Made by a program: the position numbers and the translations under genes. Source: JAHDFB01 sp965658745 (GTDB taxonomy: Bacteria > Bacteroidota > Bacteroidia > Chitinophagales > Saprospiraceae). Taken from it: 64,000 nucleotides of DNA. The stretch covers positions 1 through 64,000 of the forward strand of contig CBFHTK010000011.1 in NCBI GenBank assembly GCA_965658745.1, in the 5' to 3' direction. The notes below the pieces were generated by a model. That model searched no databases, had not been told where the DNA came from, and saw only the letters and a program-made list of their open reading frames with translations. Within the stretch, counting starts at the first letter, position 1. Every line of letters starts with the position of its first letter. Shown piece by piece: positions 27,443 to 35,496 of this stretch.

Positions 27443-27991
27443 TTACCTAGCTTTCAAAACTTCTACCTCGAAAATCAGCACTTCGTTTGGTTCGATAATA
27501 TCAAGAAGTCCTCGCTCACCGTAAGCCTGCTGCGAAGGAATATATAGATGTGCTTTGTCACCTTCTCGTAATCCAAGAAGTCCTCTTCGCCAACCATCGA
27601 TTACTTCACTTAGTTTGGTACGCATCGGACGCCCTTTCTTGAACGAATTATCAAATTCTTGACCATTCAGGGTATAGCCGCGATAGTGAATAGTGACAGG
27701 TTTATTGTAGAGTACTTCTTCTCCTTGACCCAAGCTATCGACTGAACGGTAAACTCCTGATGGTAAACGATGGACTGTCAGGCCATTTTCAGCTAGATAA
27801 TCAATGATAGCATTCTGATCAATTTGGCGCTGATCTTGAGGAGCGGCAGAATAATTTTGATATAGTTCTATTTCTGAAAGGTTCTCAAAAACTCTAGCTT
27901 CAGAGTTTGTCTGATCTGCCGGGTTTGTTTCAGATTTACATGAAAGCACAACTGTCAAGAGACAAAGAAAATATAGTGTATTGCGAAGCAT
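27443..27991 (-). CDS. FKBP-type peptidyl-prolyl isomerase, lipoprotein
   Basis: This folding helper, anchored by lipid in the envelope, has 182 residues. The lipobox LSC places the acylated Cys at 18. The FKBP domain (about 90-182) shows VTIHYRGYTLNGQEFDNSF, IDGWRRGLLGLREGDKAHLYIP, AYGERG and LIFEVEVLK, with most of the binding-pocket residues present. The spacer 19-85 is polar and probably a linker or partial dimerisation arm. It is convergent with the AraC gene, 28 bases apart, with no visible terminator between. Confidence 0.92.
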   Translation of the reverse strand: MLRNTLYFLCLLTVVLSCKSETNPADQTNSEARVFENLSEIELYQNYSAAPQDQRQIDQNAIIDYLAENGLTVHRLPSGVYRSVDSLGQGEEVLYNKPVTIHYRGYTLNGQEFDNSFKKGRPMRTKLSEVIDGWRRGLLGLREGDKAHLYIPSQQAYGERGLLDIIEPNEVLIFEVEVLKAR

Positions 27992-28096
27992 AAAAACTGT
28001 TTGATTGAAATAGATACTTTTGGACGAAAGTCCTACTACCCTCTAAATGACTCGGTAGTATTACGTTGAGCTAAGCAAAATCGCACAAAGAAGAGA

Positions 28097-28834
28097 TTAG
28101 CTCTTGCTGAGTACCTGAATAATTGTAACTATTCCAATAATCAAAATAAGTCCCAAAGATATACTTCGGAATCTGTTCTGACTCATTTTGTTGACTATAG
28201 CTTTGCCAGCGTAGGTACCTATAAAACCAATTATAAGCAATGCCGGAACATAAATTAAGGCTGTTTTAGTGATATAGCCATTGAAGAAATAGACGATCGT
28301 ACGACTGAAATCTACGCCGAAGTCGATAATTGCAGAAGTGGCTATAAATGCATTTTTCTCGAGATTGAATGCGGCCATGGTAATACCTCTTACAGCACCA
28401 CCTGTTCCCAGCAATCCTGCTACAAATCCAGAAAGAACACCACCTGCTAGCGCTTCACAATTTCCATCCTTAATTTTTAGTTTTTTGAATATTAAGAATA
28501 TCAAACTGAGGATAACTAGGAATATTCCGAGCGCAATCTCCAGATATTTGGTTGATACATATGCGCTAAGTAGTCCACCAATGACTACAAAAACGATTGC
28601 TGGAATACCGAGATATAAAACAAGACGTGAATCTATACCTTTCTTAAATAGCGCAATCTTACTAAGGTTACTAGAAAGGTGGAACAACGCTGTCATACCA
28701 AGAACTGTTTGGAAATCGAAGAAAAAATTGGCAAGCGGAACGAAAAAAACGGACGAACCAAACCCTCCAACAGTTCCTATCACTTCAGCCAGTAAAGCAA
28801 GTAGAAGAAAGACTAAACTAAGTGTATTCCACAC
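28097..28834 (-). CDS. TauE/SafE (TSUP) family permease, second copy
   Basis: The 245-residue inner-membrane transporter has about eight helices and two TSUP half-repeats: EVIGTVGGFGSSVFFVP near the start and SGFVAGLLGTGGAVRG in the middle. It is not a close duplicate of the permease at 1410-2177. The upstream gene ends in its start codon, so translation is probably coupled to that 130-residue unknown protein. The substrate is unknown; sulfite or an organic anion is typical. Confidence 0.88.
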   Translation of the reverse strand: MWNTLSLVFLLLALLAEVIGTVGGFGSSVFFVPLANFFFDFQTVLGMTALFHLSSNLSKIALFKKGIDSRLVLYLGIPAIVFVVIGGLLSAYVSTKYLEIALGIFLVILSLIFLIFKKLKIKDGNCEALAGGVLSGFVAGLLGTGGAVRGITMAAFNLEKNAFIATSAIIDFGVDFSRTIVYFFNGYITKTALIYVPALLIIGFIGTYAGKAIVNKMSQNRFRSISLGLILIIGIVTIIQVLSKS

Positions 28835-29226
28835 TAGTCGTCAGTTGACAAATCAATTTCGCTTTGATTCGCTTTCTGAACCTGTTTTGCTAGTGTCCAT
28901 CCATCAGTACTTGTAGTTTGTAACCACGCACTTCCAGATTTACGGAATACTTGAGCATGAAGTCCGTAGAGTTTTTCGATATCTGATTCAACTTCAGCAA
29001 CTGTATGGTCAGGAGAAATATCAATAGCTCCTGATACAGATTTTAGACCAATTTCAGAAAACTTAAGCGATGAATCATATACATCATCTGCAGAAGAACC
29101 TTCCTTCTTTTCGTGCGCATGCTGGTAAAATCTAATGTCCAATTTTGGAAACGTTTGCCGAAATTCTTGTCTGAATTGTTCAATGGTCTTGTCTGCTTTA
29201 ATAGAAACGCTATTTTGAGATTTCAT
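28834..29226 (-). CDS. Conserved-looking 130-residue protein coupled to the TSUP permease
   Basis: The function is not recognised. It is a soluble, charged protein with no signal peptide: an N-terminal basic part (FRQEFRQTFPKLDIRFYQH), an acidic linker and a compact C-terminal part (LYGLHAQVFRKSGSAWLQTTSTDGWTLAKQVQKAN). Its last base overlaps the first base of the permease ATG. Clean start, coupling and protein-like composition make it a real gene. It is transcribed away from the CBS/Usp stress operon, suggesting membership in the same stress or energy regulon. Confidence 0.8.
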   Translation of the reverse strand: MKSQNSVSIKADKTIEQFRQEFRQTFPKLDIRFYQHAHEKKEGSSADDVYDSSLKFSEIGLKSVSGAIDISPDHTVAEVESDIEKLYGLHAQVFRKSGSAWLQTTSTDGWTLAKQVQKANQSEIDLSTDD

Positions 29227-29289
29227 GTTAGTTGTTTTTTATTGATATTAATGTAAATCGTTGCCTTAGAGTGGTTGCACAATAAAAGA

Positions 29290-29328
29290 AAAGGAATCTT
29301 AGCTCCGTTGAGTTGAGATTCCTTTTTT
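29290..29328 (+). terminator. Strong terminator-like hairpin in a divergent promoter region
   Basis: AAAGGAATCT (29290-29299) and AGATTCCTTT (29316-29325) form a perfect 10-bp stem with a 16-base loop and T6 (29323-29328). The complement is also T-rich on the other side. It lies between two divergent genes, where a terminator is not expected. It could attenuate the leftward transcript, or end a small RNA. Confidence 0.6.
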
Positions 29329-29578
29329 GTCATCCAGCGTTTTGCTATAAGAGATATGTCTGCCGGATGTTCAATACCTGAATTCAATATTCAGGAAACA
29401 AATCATACAAACTTTACTTCAAAGTTAAGGTAGAAGGCAAGTTGGAAGTACTGATTACGGTCATTGTCAATGATGATCTGTCTCAATCGCTTGTTTCTGA
29501 TTAAAATCATGACTTACAATGACTTAGGTCAAGTCCATTGATGGCACCTACAAATTATCTTTACAGCAAAAGAGACCT

Positions 29579-30004
29579 ATGGACCTTCTAAATAGAAAGC
29601 TGTCGGAGATCATGACCAAGAACCCATTGACACTCCACCCGAAAGATAAGATTCAACGTGCTATAGATTTTTTTGATGACTTAGAGATCCATCATATACC
29701 CATAGTTGTGATGAATAAAGTAGTTGGCATAATATCGAAAGGTGATATACTTTTTGCGAGTAAAAGTTACATTACAAATAGTTTTCAGGATTTTCTTCGT
29801 GAGCGTAAACTTTCGATTGATGCGGTAGAAGAGGTTATGACAAGTCCTGTGATTTGTATGAAACATGATCAGACGCTTTCTGAAGCCTTGGATTTAATGT
29901 TGTCTCGACGTATCAATGCATTACCAATTGTTGAAGATAACGCATTGGTAGGTCTAGTTACAACCTATGATATTTTAAAATCACTAAAGAAAGAAGCCAA
30001 ATGA
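29579..30004 (+). CDS. CBS-pair protein 1
   Basis: The 141-residue protein consists of two CBS motifs only (about 8-60 and 78-135). The typical ends are IMTKNPLTLHPKD..RAIDFFDDLEIHHIPIV and VMTSPVICMKHDQTLSEALDLMLSRRINALPIVE..LVGLVTTYDIL. CBS pairs bind AMP, ATP or related nucleotides and report energy state. ATGA overlap with the next CBS gene (30001-30004) indicates translational coupling. It is the first gene of a four-gene operon with two universal stress proteins. Confidence 0.93.
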   Translation: MDLLNRKLSEIMTKNPLTLHPKDKIQRAIDFFDDLEIHHIPIVVMNKVVGIISKGDILFASKSYITNSFQDFLRERKLSIDAVEEVMTSPVICMKHDQTLSEALDLMLSRRINALPIVEDNALVGLVTTYDILKSLKKEAK

Positions 30005-30450
30005 TGACACAAGACTTTCTGAACTTACCAGTGAGAGATGTGATGACACAAGACGTGATTACAGTGAATGTTGATCATAGTCTTGAGGTTGTTGATCATA
30101 TCTTTCAGGCAAATGATATTCACCACTTACCCGTTATGAAGAATAGCGAGGTAGTTGGGATGATTAGTCAAGGAGATATGCTCCTTTTGAAGGATTGGGG
30201 AACTCGACTCAACCTTAAAGTCAGTGAGAAGATTAATCGCAATCTTTTGAGGAGCAATCTAGCACAGGATATCATGTCTGCCAATCTTGTAACGGTTCCA
30301 CCAACATATACTCTTGCTCAATGTGCTTCAATTTTTAAAGAGAATCGTTTCAGAGCACTACCTGTTGTTTCCAATGCTAGACTTGTTGGTTTAGTTACAA
30401 CGTACGACTTACTTGTAGCTGCATATACTCCTGAATCACTTTTAAAATAA
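30001..30450 (+). CDS. CBS-pair protein 2
   Basis: This 149-residue paralogue of the preceding protein also has two CBS motifs and nothing else (VRDVMTQDVITVNVDHSLEVVDHIFQANDIHHLPVM and IMSANLVTVPPTYTLAQCASIFKENRFRALPVVS). Its start overlaps the upstream stop. A second Met codon at 30004 is an alternative start. The two proteins could assemble as a mixed CBS module. The Usp gene starts 5 bases after its stop. Confidence 0.92.
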   Translation: MMTQDFLNLPVRDVMTQDVITVNVDHSLEVVDHIFQANDIHHLPVMKNSEVVGMISQGDMLLLKDWGTRLNLKVSEKINRNLLRSNLAQDIMSANLVTVPPTYTLAQCASIFKENRFRALPVVSNARLVGLVTTYDLLVAAYTPESLLK

Positions 30451-30455
30451 TAACT

Positions 30456-31289
30456 ATGAAAATTCTAATTCCTATATCATTTACAAAAGCATCGTTTTCA
30501 GCATTTTACTATGGTCTCCAATTGGCTCAAGTATCAGATGCACAAGTTACGGTACTTCACATTGTGAATGGCTCGCTTTCTACACACGAGATGTATATCG
30601 ACTATTATGGTCAGATGTTGGTAGACAATGCAGAAAAGCAGGTTTCCTATTTTACAGAGACCTATGCGAAAGAACAAGATATTCAACTTCCTAATATTGA
30701 TTTCGATACCAAAGTAATTACAGGTGCACCAGGTTTCTCGATTTCAAGTTTTGCAGATGATCATGATGTTGATTTGATTATCATGGGAACTATGGATAAG
30801 CACAGTGTGATGGCAAGGCTACTAGGTTCTACCACCTCTAATACCATTCATGAGGCACCATGCCCTGTATTATTGATACATGAAAACACAAGATTCAATG
30901 TCCCTCAAAAGGCTGTTTTTGCAATAGACGATGAAGGAGAAATGGAAGATGCGCTTGAGTCTTATTACGATTTTAATAAGAAATGGCGAGCTTATACGGA
31001 GTTTATTCATGTAAATGAGAAAAAAATCAATAATTTGGTAGCGACAGAAGAGGAGATTGTCGAACATCTTTTTGAAGACCATGATCCAGCCTTTTCCTTT
31101 GAAATAAAAGCAATTTCAGGAAAGAGTCCTAAGCAAGATATCATGGATTATTGCCTTTTTGCGAAAGCAGATTTATTAGTGATGATGCACCGCGAAAAAT
31201 CAATAATTCATCGAATATTCAATGGATCTATGTCTATCAAATTAGGTCACGATTTTCACTTACCTGTTTTGATTATTCCTGAAGATTAA
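30456..31289 (+). CDS. Tandem universal stress protein (UspA family) 1
   Basis: Two Usp domains are fused in 277 residues. The first domain (1-145) keeps the fold signature VDLIIMGTMDKHSVMARLLGSTTSNTIHEAPCPVLLI, but the ATP motif G-2x-G-9x-G(S/T) lacks its second Gly (it reads GTMDKH). The second domain (about 155-277) is more diverged. It may therefore bind nucleotide poorly. It is in an operon with the CBS pair and the second Usp (15-base gap downstream). Confidence 0.9.
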   Translation: MKILIPISFTKASFSAFYYGLQLAQVSDAQVTVLHIVNGSLSTHEMYIDYYGQMLVDNAEKQVSYFTETYAKEQDIQLPNIDFDTKVITGAPGFSISSFADDHDVDLIIMGTMDKHSVMARLLGSTTSNTIHEAPCPVLLIHENTRFNVPQKAVFAIDDEGEMEDALESYYDFNKKWRAYTEFIHVNEKKINNLVATEEEIVEHLFEDHDPAFSFEIKAISGKSPKQDIMDYCLFAKADLLVMMHREKSIIHRIFNGSMSIKLGHDFHLPVLIIPED

Positions 31290-31304
31290 ATAAAAAATAT
31301 CCCT

Positions 31305-32108
31305 ATGATTAAAATATTATGTCCTACCGATTTTTCAGATCATGCTAAATTAGCCATGCAACATGCGGTGATGTTGGGTAACGAGTTGAACGCAGAAATG
31401 CATTTTATTACTTCTTTTGTTGACGTACGTGCGACAGGCGCCATGAAATCGATGAAGAGAGCGATTCGGGAAAATCATGAACGTGAAATGAAATATCTCA
31501 CTGCGGGACTACAGCAATTAATCACAACGGATCATGTTGCTAAGTTTGAAGTGCTAGAAGGTTCAACCGTTTCTTCAATTAATATCTATATTAGAAATAA
31601 CGATATCGATCTAGTGGTAATGGGAACACAAGGTGCAAATAGCATTGAGAACGTTCTTTTTGGAAGTACTGCAGTTAAGTTGCTAAATCAACTTGAGATA
31701 CCTGTTTTGGCTGTACCATCAGGTCTAAGATATGGTCCAGGAGATCCAAAATATGTTTTAGCTGTGGATAACCAGATCGTCGATGCTAATCCCGCTTTCA
31801 AAGTTCTTACAGGTCTAAGTAAGGCAACAGGTCGCAAGATCGAAATTTTACATATCGAAAAAGATCAAGAGGATATCCCGTTTGATCCGTTTATTGCTTC
31901 TTATTTAGGTGATGCGATGGGAGAAGTCGTCTTGATTAAAGGAAACGACCCTCTTGATGAGATTCATAACTATACTAAAGAAAACAATGTTGAGTTGCTT
32001 ATTATGATCAAGCGAACTCATGGGCTAATACACAAAATTTTTGTGCGAGATCACACGAGTTTAGAACTCGCAGAAACAACTATTCCATTGTTGATAATTC
32101 CAGAATAA
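31305..32108 (+). CDS. Tandem universal stress protein (UspA family) 2
   Basis: This 267-residue protein has two Usp domains. Domain 1 starts MIKILCPTDFSDHAKLAMQHA and has a complete ATP-binding motif, G-TQ-G-ANSIENVLF-G-S, near residues 105-118. Domain 2 (about 150-267) lacks it. It ends the CBS-CBS-Usp-Usp operon, which is closed by a strong bidirectional terminator. A role in sensing energy or stress is inferred from the family. Confidence 0.93.
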   Translation: MIKILCPTDFSDHAKLAMQHAVMLGNELNAEMHFITSFVDVRATGAMKSMKRAIRENHEREMKYLTAGLQQLITTDHVAKFEVLEGSTVSSINIYIRNNDIDLVVMGTQGANSIENVLFGSTAVKLLNQLEIPVLAVPSGLRYGPGDPKYVLAVDNQIVDANPAFKVLTGLSKATGRKIEILHIEKDQEDIPFDPFIASYLGDAMGEVVLIKGNDPLDEIHNYTKENNVELLIMIKRTHGLIHKIFVRDHTSLELAETTIPLLIIPE

Positions 32109-32131
32109 TTCAAATTCTTTGAACATATCGA

Positions 32132-32163
32132 AAAAGCCCTTTGCATCATTGCAAAGGGCTTTT
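32132..32163. terminator. Bidirectional terminator between usp and the vWA gene
   Basis: AAAAGCCCTTTGCA (32132-32145) and TGCAAAGGGCTTTT (32150-32163) form a perfect 14-bp stem with a TCAT loop. It serves two convergent genes. Confidence 0.9.
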
Positions 32164-32179
32164 GCATTTATTGTTGGTA

Positions 32180-34078
32180 TTACTTTTTAAGTGCTGCAGC
32201 TATTTCAACTAGGTCCAAACAGCTTTTCTTATAGGGGTCAGATTCATTTATGGTTAGCAATTTCATTTGATCAATTAATTCTGCGTATTCTCGATCATTT
32301 AAATATTTGGAGTCTCGTAATTGCATACCCCATTCTGCAACACTGGCAGCCCATTTTATATCCGATGAAACTTGGTTCCATTTGACTCGCTCATTATTGA
32401 TTAATTGCTCATTTCTAGTTGAAACATCTGAATCAGGTAGTTTGAATCTTGACTTGATCGTACCTATTTCCGTCGTATCAAGTTGAGGATCTTTTCTTCT
32501 TGGTATATCAGTTTGATATTTCAGTTTGTCAATTGATACTTGAAAGCTACTTGAAGAACCTGCAGGTATTATTTCATAAAGTACGGTGACTGAATGTCCA
32601 GCACCGAGTTCGCCTGCATCTTTAGTATCGTCATTGAAATCTCGAGCAGTAAGTACCCGATTTTCGTAACCTATCATTCTATATGAACTGACTAATTCTG
32701 GATTAAATTCGATTTGAATTTTTACATCTTTTGCGAGTGTAAATAAGGTTCCAGCAAATTCATCCATTAGTACCTTCTTAGCTTCTTGCATATTGTCAAT
32801 GTAGCTATGATTCCCATTACCTGCGTCGGCGATTTTCTGCATTTTCCCATCTTGATAGTTACCTACGCCAAATCCCATAATAGATAGAAAAACACCGTTA
32901 TTACGCTCTTTTTCGATCAACCTAACTAGCGATTCATCACCTTTTGTACCCACGTTGAAGTCTCCATCAGTAGCAAGTATAATTCGGTTATTTCCATCTT
33001 TAATTAAGTTCTTTTGTGCGATTTTATAAGCTAGTTGAATACCTGCCGCACCAGCAGTGCTACCTCCTGATTTTAGATTATTGAGTGCGTCTAGGATTTT
33101 TTCTTTTTCCGAACCTGGTGTTGACTCAAGCACACAACCTGCCGCTCCTGCATATACCACGATTGCAATTCGATCTTCTTCGGTTAATTGATTAACGAGT
33201 AGCTTGAATGCAGACTTTAGAAGAGGCAGTTTATTGGTGGATGACATACTTCCTGAAACGTCTATTAGGAAAACAAAATTTGAAGGAGGAATTTCATCCC
33301 GATCCATTTTTTTTGCTTGCATGCCGACATGAAGCAGCTGATGCTGTTGGTTCCAAGGGCAGTCTGTTAAGGTCGTTTGAATAGCAAAAGGTTGCTTGCT
33401 TCTCTTGATTGGTTGAGCATAATCATAGTTAAAGTAATTAATCATTTCTTCAATCCGCACCGCATCTGGATTTGGCAACATACCTTGCTGTAGGAATCTT
33501 CTAACATTACTATAAGATGCCCTGTCGACGTCAATACTTAGTGTAGATAATGGTTCGTCTCGAGGGTCATAGAATGACTGTTCTCTGATTTTGGTGTAGT
33601 TTCCATCCTCTGGTGGACGTTCTTCATGTACATTTATGATCGGTGTCATTCGGCCTACTGATTGGTCAGCGTACATAGCTAGTTCCTCGGAGTCATTTGT
33701 CGTGTATTCATCTTTTTTCACACTTTTAGAAGGCATTGTGACTTCGACTTCTTGAAGCTTAGTGTTTAATTTTAGTATTACCTTCAACGATTGCGAAAGA
33801 TCTTTTTTATCCAGAGAAACAGTCTTTTTTTCATATCCGACGGATGTAAATTCGAGTTTTGTATTTGCGTTGGAAACCTTGATTGAAAATGCTCCATTTA
33901 AGGTAGAAATTGTTGATTTCTGACTTCCTTGTTCATTTATGGATACACCGATCAAGGGAGTACCGAGTTCATCTTGCACTATACCCTTTACTTCAATTTC
34001 TGACAGATTTGATTTGGGAGAAATATAAAATAGAGCTATAAAAAGTAGAATTGAGAAGGAAAATATCTTGGACTTCAT
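32180..34078 (-). CDS. Exported von Willebrand factor A protein (YfbK type) with CarboxypepD_reg domain
   Basis: The 632-residue envelope protein starts with a hydrophobic signal or anchor (about 5-20). A carboxypeptidase-regulatory-like beta-sandwich (28-105, VKGIVQDELGTPLIGVSI..FTSVGYEKK) follows, as often found on Bacteroidota surface proteins. The vWA-associated N-terminal region (about 165-260) and a vWA domain with an intact MIDAS, DVSGSMS (273-279), come next. A C-terminal DUF3520 region ends it. Such proteins probably mediate metal-dependent protein contacts. The partner is unknown, and the gene stands alone. Confidence 0.9.
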   Translation of the reverse strand: MKSKIFSFSILLFIALFYISPKSNLSEIEVKGIVQDELGTPLIGVSINEQGSQKSTISTLNGAFSIKVSNANTKLEFTSVGYEKKTVSLDKKDLSQSLKVILKLNTKLQEVEVTMPSKSVKKDEYTTNDSEELAMYADQSVGRMTPIINVHEERPPEDGNYTKIREQSFYDPRDEPLSTLSIDVDRASYSNVRRFLQQGMLPNPDAVRIEEMINYFNYDYAQPIKRSKQPFAIQTTLTDCPWNQQHQLLHVGMQAKKMDRDEIPPSNFVFLIDVSGSMSSTNKLPLLKSAFKLLVNQLTEEDRIAIVVYAGAAGCVLESTPGSEKEKILDALNNLKSGGSTAGAAGIQLAYKIAQKNLIKDGNNRIILATDGDFNVGTKGDESLVRLIEKERNNGVFLSIMGFGVGNYQDGKMQKIADAGNGNHSYIDNMQEAKKVLMDEFAGTLFTLAKDVKIQIEFNPELVSSYRMIGYENRVLTARDFNDDTKDAGELGAGHSVTVLYEIIPAGSSSSFQVSIDKLKYQTDIPRRKDPQLDTTEIGTIKSRFKLPDSDVSTRNEQLINNERVKWNQVSSDIKWAASVAEWGMQLRDSKYLNDREYAELIDQMKLLTINESDPYKKSCLDLVEIAAALKK

Positions 34079-34465
34079 AATTTAAGTTTTAATGTTGAGG
34101 AATACGGGACTTCGAAATCTCAGTAATAGGATGTTGCAATTTTTGAAATTACATAAATGGAGTAGAGATTATTTTGAATTTTATTCAAATAGTCATTAAG
34201 TGAGCTTAGCAAATCCCTTTGATGTGGCCGATTTGAATATTGGATATCTAGTTTGAAATAGATATTAGGTGCATAGAAAAATTGTACTTTTGGGAGAGGC
34301 GGATTTACATCCAAAAGGCGATGTTTGGATGAATGCTCGATTCTATAATAGAGGCGATCATAGGTCAATTTAGCTAGAACTTTGATGGACTTTGAGTCCA
34401 AAAGTAAATTAGTAATGAAGGTTTATGGAGACACCATATGCTTTCGTAATAAAATGAAGTAGGAA
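34079..34465. other. Divergent gap before thrB
   Basis: TACTTTTG on the + strand (34285-34292) is a candidate -7 box for thrB with a leader of about 165 bases. TACTTTTG on the - strand (34406-34399) is another. An open frame of 93 codons on the - strand starts with TTG inside that second box and looks non-coding. A small dyad GGACT-TT-GAGTCC lies at 34388-34399. Confidence 0.4.
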
Positions 34466-35410
34466 ATGACAAAATTGAGAGGATTACGGGTTTTTGCTCC
34501 TGCAGCAGTGGGGAATGTTGCCTGTGGATACGATGTCTTAGGTTTTGCTATTAATGAGCCTGGGGATGAAGTTGTGGTTCGAGAAACTGAGGAATTTGAA
34601 GGCTTGCAAATTGTGTCAATTCACGGTGATCCAGAACATCAGTTGCCCTATGAGATTAATAAAAACACAGCTGGTGTATCAGCTCAGATGTTACTCGATG
34701 AAGTAGGCTACAATGGTCCTGGAATCCAAATGAAATTGTACAAGAAGATGCCCTTCGGAACTGGCTTAGGTAGCAGTTCTGCGAGTGCTGTAGCTGGAGT
34801 TGTGGCGGTAAATGAGCTACTAAGAAGACCATTTAAGAAGCGCGAACTTCTAAAGTTTGCAATTGCTGCTGAACAGGTTGCTGATGGTGCAGTTCATGGT
34901 GATAATGTAGCCCCGAGTTTGATGGGAGGAATGGTATTGGTCAGAGATGCAAAGCTTGCCGAAGCGCACCGTATTTTTCTGCCAGCAGGTTTACACGCAG
35001 TTGTTATTTATCCGGAGATTCAAGTGCTCACAAAAGATGCAAGAGATATTTTGACTGCTAGTGTTACTCTTGAACAACATGTGCAACAAAGTGCTAATTT
35101 AGCTTCAATGATTATAGGTTTTTCAAACAGCGATTTAGAATTGGTTAGAAGATCGATGCGAGATATTATTATTGAGCCACAACGAGCACATTTGATTCCA
35201 TATTTTTACGAAGTTCAACAAGCTGCATTTGATCATGATGCTTTGGGTTGTAGTATTAGTGGAGCTGGACCCGCAATTTTCGCGCTCTTTGCCAATTCTT
35301 TGCTAGCAGAAAAAGCAGCAGTGGAAATGTCAAAAGTTTATAAATCGCAAATGATGAAACATAAAGTTTATGTCTCTCCGATCAATATGACTGGTGCGCA
35401 CTTGGTATAG
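34466..35410 (+). CDS. thrB: Homoserine kinase
   Basis: It phosphorylates homoserine in threonine synthesis. This GHMP-superfamily protein has 314 residues: start RVFAPAAVGNVACGYDVLGFA, the ATP-binding loop MPFGTGLGSSSASAVAGV (about 93-110) and the C-terminal ISGAGPAIFAL motif. The start has an AGGA four bases upstream. In many Bacteroidota thrB sits between thrA and thrC; here both neighbours are unrelated, so the pathway genes are split. Confidence 0.96.
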   Translation: MTKLRGLRVFAPAAVGNVACGYDVLGFAINEPGDEVVVRETEEFEGLQIVSIHGDPEHQLPYEINKNTAGVSAQMLLDEVGYNGPGIQMKLYKKMPFGTGLGSSSASAVAGVVAVNELLRRPFKKRELLKFAIAAEQVADGAVHGDNVAPSLMGGMVLVRDAKLAEAHRIFLPAGLHAVVIYPEIQVLTKDARDILTASVTLEQHVQQSANLASMIIGFSNSDLELVRRSMRDIIIEPQRAHLIPYFYEVQQAAFDHDALGCSISGAGPAIFALFANSLLAEKAAVEMSKVYKSQMMKHKVYVSPINMTGAHLV

Positions 35411-35442
35411 TTATCTTGTTTTCGATAAATCATTAAAACAAA

Positions 35443-35473
35443 AACGGGTTAACTCCAATGGAGAAAACCCGTT
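35443..35473. terminator. Bidirectional terminator between thrB and clpB
   Basis: AACGGGTT (35443-35450) pairs with AACCCGTT (35466-35473), with an inner CTCC-AAT-GGAG stem. It serves convergent genes. Confidence 0.75.
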
Positions 35474-35496
35474 CGTTATTCTATAGATTAGGACAC

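Noticed and set aside
34120..34401. 93-codon open frame on the - strand between the vWA gene and thrB
   Set aside because: TTG start inside a promoter-like box, no family pattern, and a likely thrB promoter box lies within it.
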